A stretch of 64,000 nt of DNA, from positions 62,001-126,000 of the forward strand of contig MU385710.1 in assembly GCA_022497155.1 (NCBI GenBank). The letters are read 5' to 3'. The position numbers were made by a program, and so were the translations under genes. The notes beneath the pieces were generated by a model. That model searched no databases. It worked only from the letters and a program-made list of their open reading frames with translations, and was not told the origin of the DNA. Source of the DNA: Whalleya microplaca. Lineage: Eukaryota; Ascomycota; Sordariomycetes; Xylariales; Xylariaceae. How positions within the stretch are numbered: the stretch's first letter is position 1; each line of letters starts with the position of its first letter. Shown here piece by piece: positions 1-11,187 of the stretch.

Positions 1-223
1 GTTCACATACGTTAAATGAGGGGGGAGCCCTGGGGGCATAGCGACTACAATATCCTTGCAACCATATGCTAATACTGCTGTGTGATAGAAGTCGGAACTC
101 TATTTATGATCAATGCTCGTCCAATGCTGCCATGTCCAACCTTCGTCCGAACATCAATTAGCGAGGTTACATGTGAGAACAGCATGTGTTCGATATCACT
201 TCTTTTACACCAAAGTGTCTATA

Positions 224-2530
224 CTAGTGAAGTAAGAATTCTTCGACTTTCAGCTCCCCTTTAGCAATGTTTTCATATAGTTGGCTGCCTGCCAGCTTAT
301 CCACCCCATCCACCCAACAAGTCCCGACAAAAATCCAACACCCATTTACGTTCCTCAGCATCATAGGAATTTTGCATCGATCTAGAACGCATATTCGATC
401 ACCTGATAGCGTGCCGTACGGACCTATTCCAACGCTCCCGTTGCCGGTCTGGAAGATTGCGTGTCTGTGGCAGTCTCTAACAGATTGAAAAAAGGCGCCT
501 ATTAGAGGACGCGTGAAGTTTTGATCTAAATACGGATCCGGAGTGGCCTCCTCTATCAACTCCTCAAAGACACTAGCGATTCGTTCAAGTTCACAGATTT
601 CCAAGAACCGAGTTCGAATCAGAGCGGCGTCTACCCTGGGAGAATCGGCGGGATTTTTAGACCACATGGTCAACAGATGGAACTTGATCCCTTGCAGGAA
701 CCAGCGGCCGAATATTATCCTTTCCATGAAAGGTCCTTCGCTATTCACGTAGCTGCTTGCTTCTGACAACACAAGCAAAACGGCCATAAGCGGTGTCCTA
801 TTATCTGGGAGCTTCTCCGTCTCTGTCGCGACTTTAAACCACAGGTAGATTACTGCGAATATTTCGGGAAACGTGATCTCGTTATCTGCCATTTGTTGTA
901 TGTCAAGTGGTATCCTCGTACAAATGACGCGCTTCACTTCGCTGCACATAGCACCATGTACGCTCATGGTACCGTCTCTTGTTATTCTAGGAGAGGGAAA
1001 CTGCAATTTCTCTCCCAGGTCTCTTGCATATCTATGATCCTCCCGCCAGGATCTCAATGAGACAATCAACGTGGATTTTCGTAACGGCATGTTAGCAAAA
1101 TTTGGCATCCAAGATGGAAGGTCAAATCTGTTCTCATACTTGTCTAAACCGACACCTGCATTGGTAAGATACTGTTGGAAAGATGTGGCGTAATCCGTCA
1201 GGTCACCATTTTCGAGTACATAGTTCATCCAATCCAGGTAAACTTCCTTAACCGGCTTCTTGTAATCAACATGGAGCGACGAATCCAGGATTCCCAATAG
1301 CCCGTATATATGATCTCTAGGGTTTGTTGCCTTACAGCGGAAGGCGTAGATCAAAGGAAGGTCCACCGCCATATTTGGGAAACATTTATGCCCGTAGATC
1401 TCACATGGGCCATGGTTTAGCGGTATGAAGGGGGAGCTACGTAAACAGAGCCATATGAGCAGATCTACTGGAGTTGGACAAGGGACGTTTTGATTTCGAA
1501 TGCTGAGTAAAAACTTGATGGTAGAGCTGATTTCCGCAAAATTTACTTGCTCGTTGCCACACACATGCAAGTTGGATTGAGGTGAACGAGCCAAAGTGAC
1601 CTCCTGTCTGATCCAGACTCTTCCCCAGCTCTCGCAGTGAAAGAAGGATCCCAAGGTATTCCAATATCTGTTCCCTGTCCGGCCTATTCTCGGAGAGTCC
1701 AGACGGCAGAGGTGTGGCTGGCTTGTTAGCCAGTTTATGCCAGACTCCAAGTTTTCGGATGTCGAATAGAATGGGTCGGTGTCGGACGGACAATAAAAAG
1801 CTTTAGCTAGGTCGCGCATTAATCCAAAACATAAGTTTATACGCCTCCTATCGGGTTCACCGACCCAAGAAATTACGTTTGCTGCGCTGCTATAAATGGA
1901 TGCCATTCGAATAACTTGTCTACTTTGCTCCTCAGGATCAGATTGATTGATACAGACGGCATCGGCCCACAGTGGCAGGCATCTCAGTGCCTCGGTCCCA
2001 TCGTCAGTAAGATAAGCTGCCGCCGGGAGGGGGTTGGTAGTTGGACGTGCTGTCACTCGTATTTCATCGCTCTTTCGAAAACGCTTGAAAGCGGAGGCGA
2101 GGTTGACGGTGACCGGCAACACGAATCCATTGACTCGAATGTTTTCGGTGACGTTCGCATCGCCCCAGACATATGACAGAGCAGCATATTGCAACTTGGC
2201 CTGTTCAAGCGGTGCCGTGAACATTCGGCAGGATACTATCTCGTCTTCGTCGGTGTATGAAGGTAGGATGTCGAGAAGTCGAATTTCCCCAGTAGATTCG
2301 TCAAGTGGCTCATAGAGCGAAGGTGATACTGGAGTTGGGCCAGTGTGTTCTTCGTTAGGCCTAGTAGGTGTATTCCCCCTTGAAGATGCCGGGCTGGGCA
2401 CACTGTCACCAAGAACACCGTGAGAGGGTGCTTTTCGCTTGTTGGCTGTTCTGGAGGCTTTTCGCCGAACCTCTCGCATCGTCTTAGCTACCCGACTGCG
2501 TCTTGCTAGCGTGCTTCGCCGAGGGCGCAT
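224..2530 (-). CDS. HET domain protein (heterokaryon incompatibility type)
   Basis: Single-exon gene of 768 residues starting at the ATG at 2530. A basic, low-complexity N-terminus of about 110 residues precedes a HET domain. The domain shows the family hallmarks YAALSYVWGD, LPLWADAVCINQ and a following IYSSAANVISWVGE block, in the usual order. The rest (about 500 residues) is the variable C-terminal part and shows no second domain that I recognise. HET proteins in ascomycetes can trigger cell death when unlike strains fuse, but most family members have no known partner, so a role in allorecognition is inferred from the family. The start is supported by the Arg/Lys-rich run directly after it and by the lack of an upstream in-frame ATG close by. 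A second, unrelated HET gene lies at 46870-49400. Confidence 0.9.
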   Translation of the reverse strand: MRPRRSTLARRSRVAKTMREVRRKASRTANKRKAPSHGVLGDSVPSPASSRGNTPTRPNEEHTGPTPVSPSLYEPLDESTGEIRLLDILPSYTDEDEIVSCRMFTAPLEQAKLQYAALSYVWGDANVTENIRVNGFVLPVTVNLASAFKRFRKSDEIRVTARPTTNPLPAAAYLTDDGTEALRCLPLWADAVCINQSDPEEQSRQVIRMASIYSSAANVISWVGEPDRRRINLCFGLMRDLAKAFYCPSDTDPFYSTSENLESGINWLTSQPHLCRLDSPRIGRTGNRYWNTLGSFFHCESWGRVWIRQEVTLARSPQSNLHVCGNEQVNFAEISSTIKFLLSIRNQNVPCPTPVDLLIWLCLRSSPFIPLNHGPCEIYGHKCFPNMAVDLPLIYAFRCKATNPRDHIYGLLGILDSSLHVDYKKPVKEVYLDWMNYVLENGDLTDYATSFQQYLTNAGVGLDKYENRFDLPSWMPNFANMPLRKSTLIVSLRSWREDHRYARDLGEKLQFPSPRITRDGTMSVHGAMCSEVKRVICTRIPLDIQQMADNEITFPEIFAVIYLWFKVATETEKLPDNRTPLMAVLLVLSEASSYVNSEGPFMERIIFGRWFLQGIKFHLLTMWSKNPADSPRVDAALIRTRFLEICELERIASVFEELIEEATPDPYLDQNFTRPLIGAFFQSVRDCHRHAIFQTGNGSVGIGPYGTLSGDRICVLDRCKIPMMLRNVNGCWIFVGTCWVDGVDKLAGSQLYENIAKGELKVEEFLLH

Positions 2531-2945
2531 ATTGGAAGACTATGCAAAGGCGCTTTTCGCCTTGTTCAAACTTGTTCTTTGCACCGTTTGGCACGTTAAA
2601 AGACCCCATCGAAGGTTCTAATAAACAGATAGTCGAAAATTAGGGTGCAGGCGGACAGGCCAAGCTAATTGCTAATCACATATTTCTTTTGGCGATCTGG
2701 AATCGGGCGGCTACAGCATTGCCACAGTGGCCATGGTCGTGCAGAGGGACGGAATTGGTCGCGAATAGATTGAATAACCTATAATCTCCAATGCCGGCAG
2801 TTACTTTTCCGCAGATACGTCTGCCACCACTACTACCCTACCTTTCCACCACCTCACGATTTCGAAACGCCCTGTCCCCTGATATGAGTGTGCCTTGCCG
2901 TGGCCTATCCCTGTAACTACACATGCACATACACACACACACGCC
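2531..2945. other. Intergenic, HET promoter and tyr1 3' side
   Basis: About 415 bases between the start of the HET gene and the stop of tyr1. It contains pyrimidine-rich stretches and a short (CA)n run around 2930-2942. No gene was found. Confidence 0.6.
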
Positions 2946-4992
2946 CTAGTTCCGCGTACTCTCGAGCACAGCCTTCACCATGGCATTGCCGACCTCGATG
3001 GCCTCGGCAAATCGCGGCTCGAAGAACCTCTGCGTGACGACGAAGCGCTCGCGCCAGCCCTCGAAGTGGCCGAGGCCGACGCACTCGGCCCAGCCGCGCG
3101 CCGCGAACGTGAACTCCAGGTCGTCGGAGCGGAAGGTGTTGTCGCGGACGGCGATCTGCAGGACCTCGTCCAGCCGCTCGGGGTCGCGGAACAGGTGCTC
3201 GGTCACGCCGAGCCACAGCCGGAACAGCGGCGTGCTGCAGATCATGTGCTCGTACGGCACGATGCCCAGCGCGCTCCAGCAGTCCACCATCGCCAGCAGG
3301 CTCAGGTGGTTGTTGGGCAGCGGCTGGTCCGGCGTCCGCCCCAGCGAGAATTGGTCTAGGACCGAGTCCCGCAGGAGCGGCTTCGTGCCCCAGAGAGGCG
3401 CGTCTGAGTGTCCAAAGACTTTCTCTTTCGCGGCAAGGACGCGGGCACGGAGTTCAGGGAGGTGGCCCTAAAGGAGGTACGTGCAGGTTAGTAGATGCCC
3501 TTCTACCTCATTTCATCTGAGAGTAAGGGGCAGGTTGTAAACTCTCAGCCCAGGAAATTGAACAACCTACCCCAAGCATAAGCTTATAAAGCTCAGTGAC
3601 ACTCTTCGCATACTGATCGATCTGCATGCGGGCCTGCGGGTTCAGGATGGCCAGGCCGGCGTAGACGTGCCACTTCTGCGAGTAGATGCGCAGGGTGAGG
3701 TTGATCTTGACGTTCTCGATGCCGCCGACGTAGCGCGCGCCCTCCCAGGGGAACTGGCGCATGCTGTGCCAGGCCTTGCCCATGCTGAGGAAGGCCGCGT
3801 GCGTCACCGCCTGCGTGTCCGCCGTGATGCGGTCGTGCTCGTGCGCCGACAGGTACACGTGCTTGCTGTGCAGGCACCGCAACACCGTCTCGACTTTCTG
3901 GAAGGAGGCGTCTGAGGCGCGGTGTTTGATCAGGACCTACATGTTTGTTTCTGGTGAGCATATGTGGAAAGCTAGGGGGAGCTGGGGAAGGAAACTGAAG
4001 GGGTTTGTAGGGATGTGATGAGAATATGGATGTTACCAGAGGCTGGTCTCTCGTGTCGACCTTAGGGCCGTGGAGAGAATGGCACGACACGATATCGACG
4101 TCGGTGGGTAGGTGGTCCTCGAACGCCTTGATCTCGGGATCTTTGCAAGATGTCTGTCCGCCCACGATGGCGTTCAGTTTCGTTGCTACATGCCAGATAG
4201 TTGTTTAGTAGATATAATTTCACATATGCGAGCAGCGGCATACAAAGTCATCGCACACATACATGGGCCGAATTCGGCAACTACACGATCAATGGATGCT
4301 GCCTCTACGCTGTAGATGATGTAGTCGCTCACGCGGGATACGAGGTGGCCATTTCGCAGAATTTGTATATTGGTCTGAAATAAGTTCTCAGCATATAATT
4401 CCTGCTAACTGGAAATAAACTACACGTATGTACCCTGCTGGCAAACTCTTCACGGAGATTCTCATATTGGTCTTCCTTATCGCATGCCATGATCCTTCCC
4501 ACAGACACGTCAGTACTTCGAGGATCCTTATGGGGATAATGGACAGTCACGGGCAACATAACCTATAGTCCACATCGTTAGCGTACTGCTGCAAGAGAAG
4601 TGCGACCAGATAAGACGTGAATGTGGAGGAGCTTCAGACAAAATTGAAAAAGGTAGCTGAGAAGTTACATCATGGAAAGCCAACGACAGCGCCGGGGACC
4701 AGAATGGCCAGAATCCAGCACGCCGAAGGCGATACTCGAGCCAAATGCACTCAAGTCATCATTTGCGTGGGAAAACAAAATGCGAAAATAGATAGAACTT
4801 ACCAGATAAATGGTCGGGGGCTCAGGTGCAAGAGGATGATCGTTTTCAGATCACATTGGCTTCTTGGTCTTACCTCCAGCCAGCATCGCTGAGCCTCCGC
4901 GCGTACATCTTCCCCATATCTCCCATGCCTATGATGCCGACGATGAAGTTCTCCATGTCGGGAGGCACGCTAGAAGGGTTGTCCGTCGACAT
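2946..4992 (-). CDS. TYR1: Prephenate dehydrogenase (NADP+)
   Basis: Converts prephenate to 4-hydroxyphenylpyruvate in tyrosine synthesis. Six exons fit GT-AG sites and keep frame: 4874-4992, 4434-4494, 4263-4374, 4037-4185, 3571-3936 and 2946-3467, giving 442 residues, close to the yeast enzyme. The N-terminus has the Rossmann motif VGIIGMGDMG. Then follow NGHLVSRVSDYIIYSVEA, VGGQTSCKDPEI, CHSLHGPKV, HDRITADTQAVTHAAF, ENVKINLTLRIYSQKWHVYA and, near the end, PYEHMICSTPLFRLWLG, all in the order of fungal Tyr1. The first intron is unusually long (about 380 bp) and the second exon is only 61 bp, so automated callers may break this gene. It is divergent from the RCC1-repeat gene across about 480 bp. 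Residue identities are read from the sequence; the function rests on strong family resemblance. Confidence 0.95.
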
Positions 4993-5470
4993 GTTGGCCG
5001 CAAAACCTTTCCTATCGCAATCGACCACGTGAACTAAGAGAATGGACAGAAGTGAAGAGATCACATTCTTGTAAATCTCTCCAAAAGTCCTAGGCTCGGA
5101 GTTCGGCGAAGTCAAAGGAACGATTGTTGTCAAGTTTTGGGGCTGGGTTGAGAATGTGAGAAGGGAAAAAGTTGAGTGCAGACAATCGAAAATGCAGAAT
5201 TTCACATGGAGCTGGTGCCCAGGTGGTGGGGCCCTCAACAAGATCGCACGGAACAATTCGAGTCCGTGCGATGTGGCTGGTGCTTCTCATTAGGTAATCT
5301 GTACCTAGGTACCTGTATTATTCAGCCACATTAGGCCTCTCACTAGAAGTCGAGACGTATTACCTACTCTCGGCCTCCCATCCACGCAGTTTTCTCGCTG
5401 CTCACTTCATACCGATTTTACAAGTTAACTATATAAAATGAGTTAAGTAGAAGGTGTGTTCAAACCATCA
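4993..5470. promoter_or_regulatory. Divergent promoter, tyr1 / RCC1-like gene
   Basis: Shared intergenic region between two genes reading away from each other. It holds a perfect 12-bp palindrome, GTACCTAGGTAC, at 5301-5312. Its core is the same 10-mer that occurs twice upstream of rad9. A regulatory role is inferred, not shown. Confidence 0.5.
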
Positions 5471-6526
5471 ATGAACGGCCTCTTCGCTCTGGGCTCCAAC
5501 GGCTCCGGCCAGCTGGGCATCGGGCACACCGAGGACGTCTCGGTGCCGAAACAAGTGCAGTTCGACTCCGACCCCGACCCCGACGACCAGATAACCAAGG
5601 TCGCAGCGGGGGGCAACCACACCATCCTCCTCACCGCCTCCGGGAAGGCGTACCAGAGCGGTGCCGGCGCCACCACGACGTTCCACGAACTCGTGATCCC
5701 CGACGGGGGATCCGTGACGCACGTGGCGTGCACGTGGGCGTCAACGGTGCTCGCAGTGCGGGATGCGCATAGCGGGCAGGCTACGAGAGTGTATGCTATG
5801 GATCTTGAGTCCGAGGCAGAGGCCAGCACACTAACCCTGATCCCCAATTTCCCGCCCACAGGGACCGCGATAGTAGATCTAGCCGCCGGCTTCCGCCACG
5901 TAGTCGCCGTGCTAGACAGCGGGGAGGTGTACGGATGGGGCCACGGGCGGAAGGGGCAACTAGGCGCGCTCTCCAACACCGATGCCGCCGGGGGCGTAGC
6001 GCGAGCGCCTCGCAAGATCGAGGGGATCGGGTTCAAGGCCGCGCGCGCCGTGTGCTGCCAGCACGCGACGTGCGTGGTGGGCGCGCCAGGCGACGGGCGG
6101 GTGCGCGTGCTCGGGGCCGACAAGTGGGGCCTGGTGAGCGGTGCGCCGCGCGAGGTGCCGAACTGGAAGACGGTGGGCGCGAGCTGGGGCGGCGTGTACG
6201 TGCTGCGGCGGGACGGCCGGCTCGTGGCCTGGGGCCGCGACGACCACGGGCAGCTGCCGCCGGCGGGACTCCCGGAGCTGGCGGGCGTGGCGGCGGGCAG
6301 CGAGCACGTCGTGGCGCTGAGCGAGGAGGGGGAGGTGCTGTCGTGGGGGTGGGGCGAGCATGGGAATTGCGGTCCGCGGGTCGAGGAGAAGTCCGGCGAT
6401 GTCAAGGGGAGGTGGAATGTCCTTGCGTCGTTGAAACATCTGCCCGAGGGCGCTAGCATCACGACTATTGGGGCTGGGTGTGCTACGAGCTGGATTAACA
6501 TTGAGAATGAGGGTATCTTCCTCTGA
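5471..6526 (+). CDS. RCC1-repeat beta-propeller protein (Ats1-like)
   Basis: Single exon of 351 residues. I use the ATG at 5471 (MNGLFALGSNGSGQLGIG) because the frame upstream has only a GTG. RCC1-type blades are visible: ALGSNGSGQLGIG at the start, YGWGHGRKGQLGA in the middle, then AWGRDDHGQLPPA and LSWGWGEHGNCGP near the end. The length and a complete small propeller match the fungal alpha-tubulin suppressor (ATS1)-like group better than nuclear RCC1, the Ran exchange factor, which is longer. ATS1-type proteins are linked to microtubule function and tRNA wobble modification via diphthamide-pathway partners. That assignment is by family only. The 3' half is very GC-rich, which creates long shadow frames on the other strand. 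Confidence 0.8.
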   Translation: MNGLFALGSNGSGQLGIGHTEDVSVPKQVQFDSDPDPDDQITKVAAGGNHTILLTASGKAYQSGAGATTTFHELVIPDGGSVTHVACTWASTVLAVRDAHSGQATRVYAMDLESEAEASTLTLIPNFPPTGTAIVDLAAGFRHVVAVLDSGEVYGWGHGRKGQLGALSNTDAAGGVARAPRKIEGIGFKAARAVCCQHATCVVGAPGDGRVRVLGADKWGLVSGAPREVPNWKTVGASWGGVYVLRRDGRLVAWGRDDHGQLPPAGLPELAGVAAGSEHVVALSEEGEVLSWGWGEHGNCGPRVEEKSGDVKGRWNVLASLKHLPEGASITTIGAGCATSWINIENEGIFL

Positions 6527-6647
6527 GCGACACAGTTGGTCCTAGCTCGACTCTATCTACAATCCCAGCCTCCATAGCAAACTGCTAGGCCGTTAGATAC
6601 ATTCCCGCCAAACACACAAACCCGTCAGGATATACTCAGGCCGCCTC

Positions 6648-8233
6648 CTAGTTGCCAAAGAGCCCGTATTTACGGACCTGCGAGAGCCGTTGCGTTGGCT
6701 CAAAGCCGGGTGGGTTGTCATCCGGCGCCCCATCGAGTCTCGATGCCTCGATGGGTTGATTTGCCATCATGGCGCTCATATGCATTCCCGATGGATGCTG
6801 CGTCATGTTAGCTATTATCCTACTGCGAAGATAGAATGGGACAAAGACGAAGCTTACTGGATCACCACTAGTATCCCATTCTAATCGGGTATTCTCCTCC
6901 TCGTCTTCGTCTTCGTTTACGTTCACAGGTTCCCATTGAAAATCGTTGTCCGGGGCTACAAACAGCGATTCGGACTCGAAGGTGGCAGGGGGAGGTCGTT
7001 GTGAAGGGCGAAGTATAGGCGGTCTCAAAGAAGGTACTGGGACTGGCCGTGATACTTGCGACTGGGGCTGTGGCTGGGGAGCCACCGTAGGGGCGTGCGA
7101 CGTCGCCCTGCTCGCAGCAGCTTCAAGCTGCGGTGGCTTCGGCCCCTTTGCGTTGCCGCGCGCCTTCTTACCCTTTTGGCCAGGGACTCCCCTTTCGCCG
7201 ACGGTCATTAGGAGGAACTCGCATTTGATTCCATCGCCGTCATACTTGAGCTGCATCGGCCTTGCCGGTATGGAATAATGTGCCGAGATCTCACTGCCGA
7301 GCAATCCAGCATGTTGGATTATCGCTCTGAAGTCCTTGACGCTGATGATGATGTGAAGCTGGTCTTCTTCGACCACGAAGCTTTCAAACTCATCTCGCTC
7401 AATGGCAATGGAGGTATGAAGGGGCTTCTTCAAGACCTCCTCGCCGATCTTCACCCTCTCAGTGAAACAGGTGAAGTTAACAACCTGGTCATCCTCGGCG
7501 TGAATATCAAGGTATTCGATGCCAGGACCAAAGTGGTCCATAAGCTCGCGTAAAGTCCTAGAAGGAATAGACCAATGGTTTGTCGCCTGTTCCTTGTCAA
7601 ATTTGGCATGGACTGGTGGCATGACCTCAAAGGGCAACCGGTATTTAGTCGCGATGCCTTTGCCTCTATTAGTCATTGGTTAGGTTAGAAGGGATGGGGC
7701 AGGGGATGTCTACCGTTTCTAAAGACAATCTTAGCGATGAATCTACTCTTCTTGCCGGGCTCGTCTACAATGGTGACATCGCAATGTTCAATTGTCGTGT
7801 CCTTCTCTCGGTCATGCAGTGGATCGCCAGTCCTGCTTCTGAAAATAGAGAGAAGGGCCTAGGTAGAAGGAGTTTAGACAAGGCCCTAGCGGAATATGAG
7901 ACATACGTACCCTATTATAGAGTTTGCAGAAGAACTTGTCACGATGCTGAGCGGCGCCTTCAAAGTGGTAGTGGGAAAAGAAGCGGTTGGCAGCGTATGC
8001 GAACGAGGCATATGCCGACTTGGACGAGTTCAAAGCTGTGAACACCAGCTTCGAAGCAAGGGAAATCAGCACCATGTATATATAGGAACAATAGGAAGAT
8101 GAGACAGATAAAACCTCACCCTGTCCTTCTTGGCCTCAAGCGACACCTCCTCGCTGAATTTGCTAAGGCATGACAACGCTTCCCTGAGTGCGCTGACACC
8201 CTCTTCGCTCAATGTGAACTTCAATAGGGGCAT
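6648..8233 (-). CDS. RAD9: DNA damage checkpoint clamp subunit Rad9
   Basis: Rad9 subunit of the 9-1-1 checkpoint clamp (Rad9-Rad1-Hus1), a PCNA-like ring loaded at DNA damage. Exons: 8120-8233 (MPLLKFTLSEEGVSALREAL), 7911-8048 (SSKSAYASFAYAANRFF), 7714-7858 (ALLSIFRSRTGDPLHDRE) and 6648-7663. The last exon carries WSIPSRTLRELMDHFGP, VVNFTCFTERV, FVVEEDQLHIIISVKDFRA and ISAHYSIPARPMQLKY, typical of the second clamp lobe. The rest is a Pro/Gln-rich tail like the phosphorylated tails of Rad9 proteins, ending RKYGLFGN. About 470 residues result if the last exon is read through. A further short in-frame intron near 6800-6860 (donor GTAAGC) is possible and would shorten the tail. The start is fixed by the conserved N-terminal strand. 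Confidence 0.92.
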
Positions 8234-9026
8234 GGTTGTCGCAAGGGGCCTGACAGTGGATCAAGAGCTCAAAGTATTCCGAGGATAAGGTCGGGGCTAA
8301 GAGGGTTTATCTCGGCCGAGTTGCAGGATCTTTAGATAGTATGCAGTATGTCTTGACTAACCCATGCTGATAGACATTCGACAATTCATTGCAGTCATGA
8401 TTCCCGTCTAACTCTACCTAGGTATACATGTACCTTAAGTACAAAGGCGCAAATTTCAAGAGAATTAGAGGTATGAATCTGGGGAGAAGCTTCGATCGGC
8501 TTACTACCAAAATGTATTAAAATGTGTCATTCCGTACCTAGGTAGAGATCATTGGATGAGATTGCTCGGATGAATTGAAGAAGTCGCGTTAAGCTACCTT
8601 GGTCTGCTAGGCAGGCGCGTCGCGGGGTAGCTCTAACAGCTTACACAGTGCATGAAATTGTTGCTATCGTTCCAACGTCTGCTAACAGTGCCCAATACCA
8701 CTTTTTCAGCTTATTTCCAGTTGGTTAAAGTGCGCCAATACGTTTTTACATGGTATACATATACGGTGTTAGATATGAGCTCACACTAAGTTTTGCTCTA
8801 CAGTTCCGTAGTAGAAGTAACTAACCTTAGGTTACCGTAATGGCAAGGTTAGAGCTTCCGCAGCCGCGACTAATAAGAGCAGTTCCAATGACATCAAAAT
8901 ATCTACGCCTATTTACTTACCTACACTACACATGTGACAACCTAGTTTCATCAATTCAATTGTTTTCGTTTTTCTCTAACCTAGGGTAACCATTCTTTGT
9001 TATTCGTGTCGCCAGTGTCTACAAGG
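8234..9026. promoter_or_regulatory. Divergent intergenic region rad9 / F-box-LRR gene
   Basis: About 790 bases between two divergent genes. It has two exact copies of the 10-bp palindrome TACCTAGGTA, at 8416-8425 and 8535-8544. The rest is AT-rich with no coding signal. Confidence 0.5.
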
Positions 9027-10770
9027 ATGGATTCCATGAATCTTCCTCCGGACATCCTTCTTCTGCTATGTGAAGTTCTGGCCGCCCGTCACGACTTCGA
9101 AGTCCTCTTCCAGTGTTCCTTAGCCAGCCGGAGACTTGCCAGCATTGCCTTGGAGCAGCTCTACAGGTTAGGAGACAATTCATATCAATTGCGATAAGCG
9201 ATGGCTAACACGTCAATTACCTATGTGAAGTGTCCAAGAATACTCTCCCGCGAGCACCGGCGACGCTTCCAACATACTCGGATGCGCGCGACTATGGAGA
9301 TCCGTCATCCTCTCCAGCGTCGGCCGCACTGCCTACCCGTATTGTGCCTACGTTCGTGCCCTGTCGCTGGGGAACCTCGAAGAATGTCTCCACGAACTGG
9401 CCCGTGAAACTGCCGCGAGACGCTTCTTCTTTGATGGGCCCATGGAGCAATTTCTCGTATTGCGAGAGAGTTACCACCACTACAAGAATACGCGGAAGGC
9501 TGCTTTTCTCCCTATAGACTTCCGCGGGACCATGGTCAAGTGTGCCGATTCCATCACGCAGTACATCAAGCAGTTGGCCGACGACAGGGGTACTGCCGTG
9601 GCCTTGGCGCATCTGGAGGGTACGTTCATCCCGCCTGAGCTAATGCCCACCTGGATGACGCGCCTCAACACCCTAACCTCGCTGCGCATACGGGATGGCT
9701 CCATCCTCGGAGTCGAAGCGGCCAGTGCCATCTCCGAGTGCTGTCCCAACTTCGTCGACCTTACCTGTTACTACTACCAAAGTTCCACCGCAGATGAGGA
9801 TCTGGCCACCTTCTTCCGGACACTACGCCCGAACAGTCTCCGGAGTTTCCAGATCATCAGCCAGAACGGCATCGGAGAACAAGCCTTGACGGCCTTGAAT
9901 GCGCACGCGGCATCTCTGAAGAGTCTGAAGCTCGGCAGCTTGCCTCCGCAGGCCATGAAGTCTCTAAACTCGCTGTCGGGTTGCACCGCTTTAGAAACCC
10001 TCGCCATCGAGAACGACGGCCACCAGAAAATCGACTTGAAAGTGTTCAGCCAAGGAATGCTTCGGGAGCTCTCAGAATGGGTCAGCAGCTGCAGGTCGCT
10101 CCGAGAGCTGAGCTTCACGCATGTGCTCAATGCATTGCCCGTAGTTAAGGAGGTTCTAAGTACACCTGGGATTCGTCTGACTTCCCTTTCCGTCGAAGAT
10201 TTCCTTTCCGGTACCGAAGTCGAGAATGCAACCACGTGGTCCGTTCTAGCCTTTCAAGACCGTCTCGAGTCCTTGACGCTCGGCCTACAAGACGCCCAGG
10301 TAGATAGTCTCGCCATTCCACGGATCCCGCAATTGGGGAAAGCAATTTGCATGTTGAAAAACCTGACCTCCCTGAACCTGATGCAGGCATCTGTCGATTA
10401 TTTCCATATCAAAGCCTTTGTCGACGCATTGCCCAACCTTTCCGAGCTCAGTTTCGGCGGCGAATTCGTGGACGACGAAATCCTAGGGCCATTAAGCACA
10501 ATCCGCCATCTCAAGGCACTTTCCATCAATGCCAGCTCCAGATTCGGGTGGGTGGGTCTTCGGGACTTTGCGCAAAATCTGAACTCGCCCGATCATGAGG
10601 GAATCAGAGTTGATATACTGAACCAGTATGGCGAATACAAGTTTCCAGAAGACCAATATAACTGGCTACAGAAATACTTCGTTGACACCCTCAAGGGGCG
10701 CCTTGAGATAACCTACTTCATGGACCCTGACGAGCTTCATGAAGATGATTTCTCCGATTACTCCGATTAG
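9027..10770 (+). CDS. F-box-like / leucine-rich repeat protein
   Basis: Two exons, 9027-9166 and 9231-10770, with a 64-bp intron, give 559 residues. I prefer the ATG at 9027 because the longer frame begins with TTG. The N-terminus (MNLPPDILLLLCEVLA, then LFQCSLASRRLASIALEQLY) looks like the degenerate F-box found in many fungal LRR proteins. The body has irregular leucine-rich repeats, for example LKSLKLGSLPPQ, LETLAIEND, LRELSFTHVLN, LTSLNLMQASVD and LSELSFGGEF. The acidic tail ends DDFSDYSD. Such proteins usually act as substrate adaptors of SCF ubiquitin ligases, but the F-box is weak here and no target can be named. It is divergent from rad9. Confidence 0.75.
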
Positions 10771-11187
10771 TCGTCGCGGTGGAGAGCGTATATCGCTACT
10801 CAACCCGAAGCATTTGCACATCCAGATTTAGATTTAGATTTATGGTAGCTCTTTATAGTCTCCGAAAACGGGCTTCGTACAATGACGTTTCGCAATATAC
10901 AATATACGTTCAAAGAGCTACGCAAACCGTCAAGAATTGCTCCTGCTAAGCATAACCTTTTCTGTCTCAGCGGAGTTGCTTTCTGTATACTGCTGCTGCT
11001 GCTGCTGCTGTCTTGCCCTTAAATTTCTGAACACTCCAGGTGCCCTTCTAATTGACAGGATATCTGACACCTACAGGCCTGCCCAAGAGTCCCTTACTTC
11101 TTCTACCCAGTATACGTCAGACGCTTCTAATCGAAGGCCACTACCATCCCACCCAACACTACGTGCCCATTCCAAACCAGACCTCCC
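10771..11187. other. Intergenic with (CTG)7 microsatellite
   Basis: Converging 3' flanks. A perfect run of seven CTG units lies at 10990-11010. The plus-strand frame that crosses it is low-complexity and is not taken as a gene. Confidence 0.5.

Noticed and set aside
5443..6501. 352-codon minus-strand frame opposite the RCC1-repeat gene
   Set aside because: Ser/Pro/Thr-rich shadow created by the GC-rich coding strand; the plus strand has clear RCC1 repeats.
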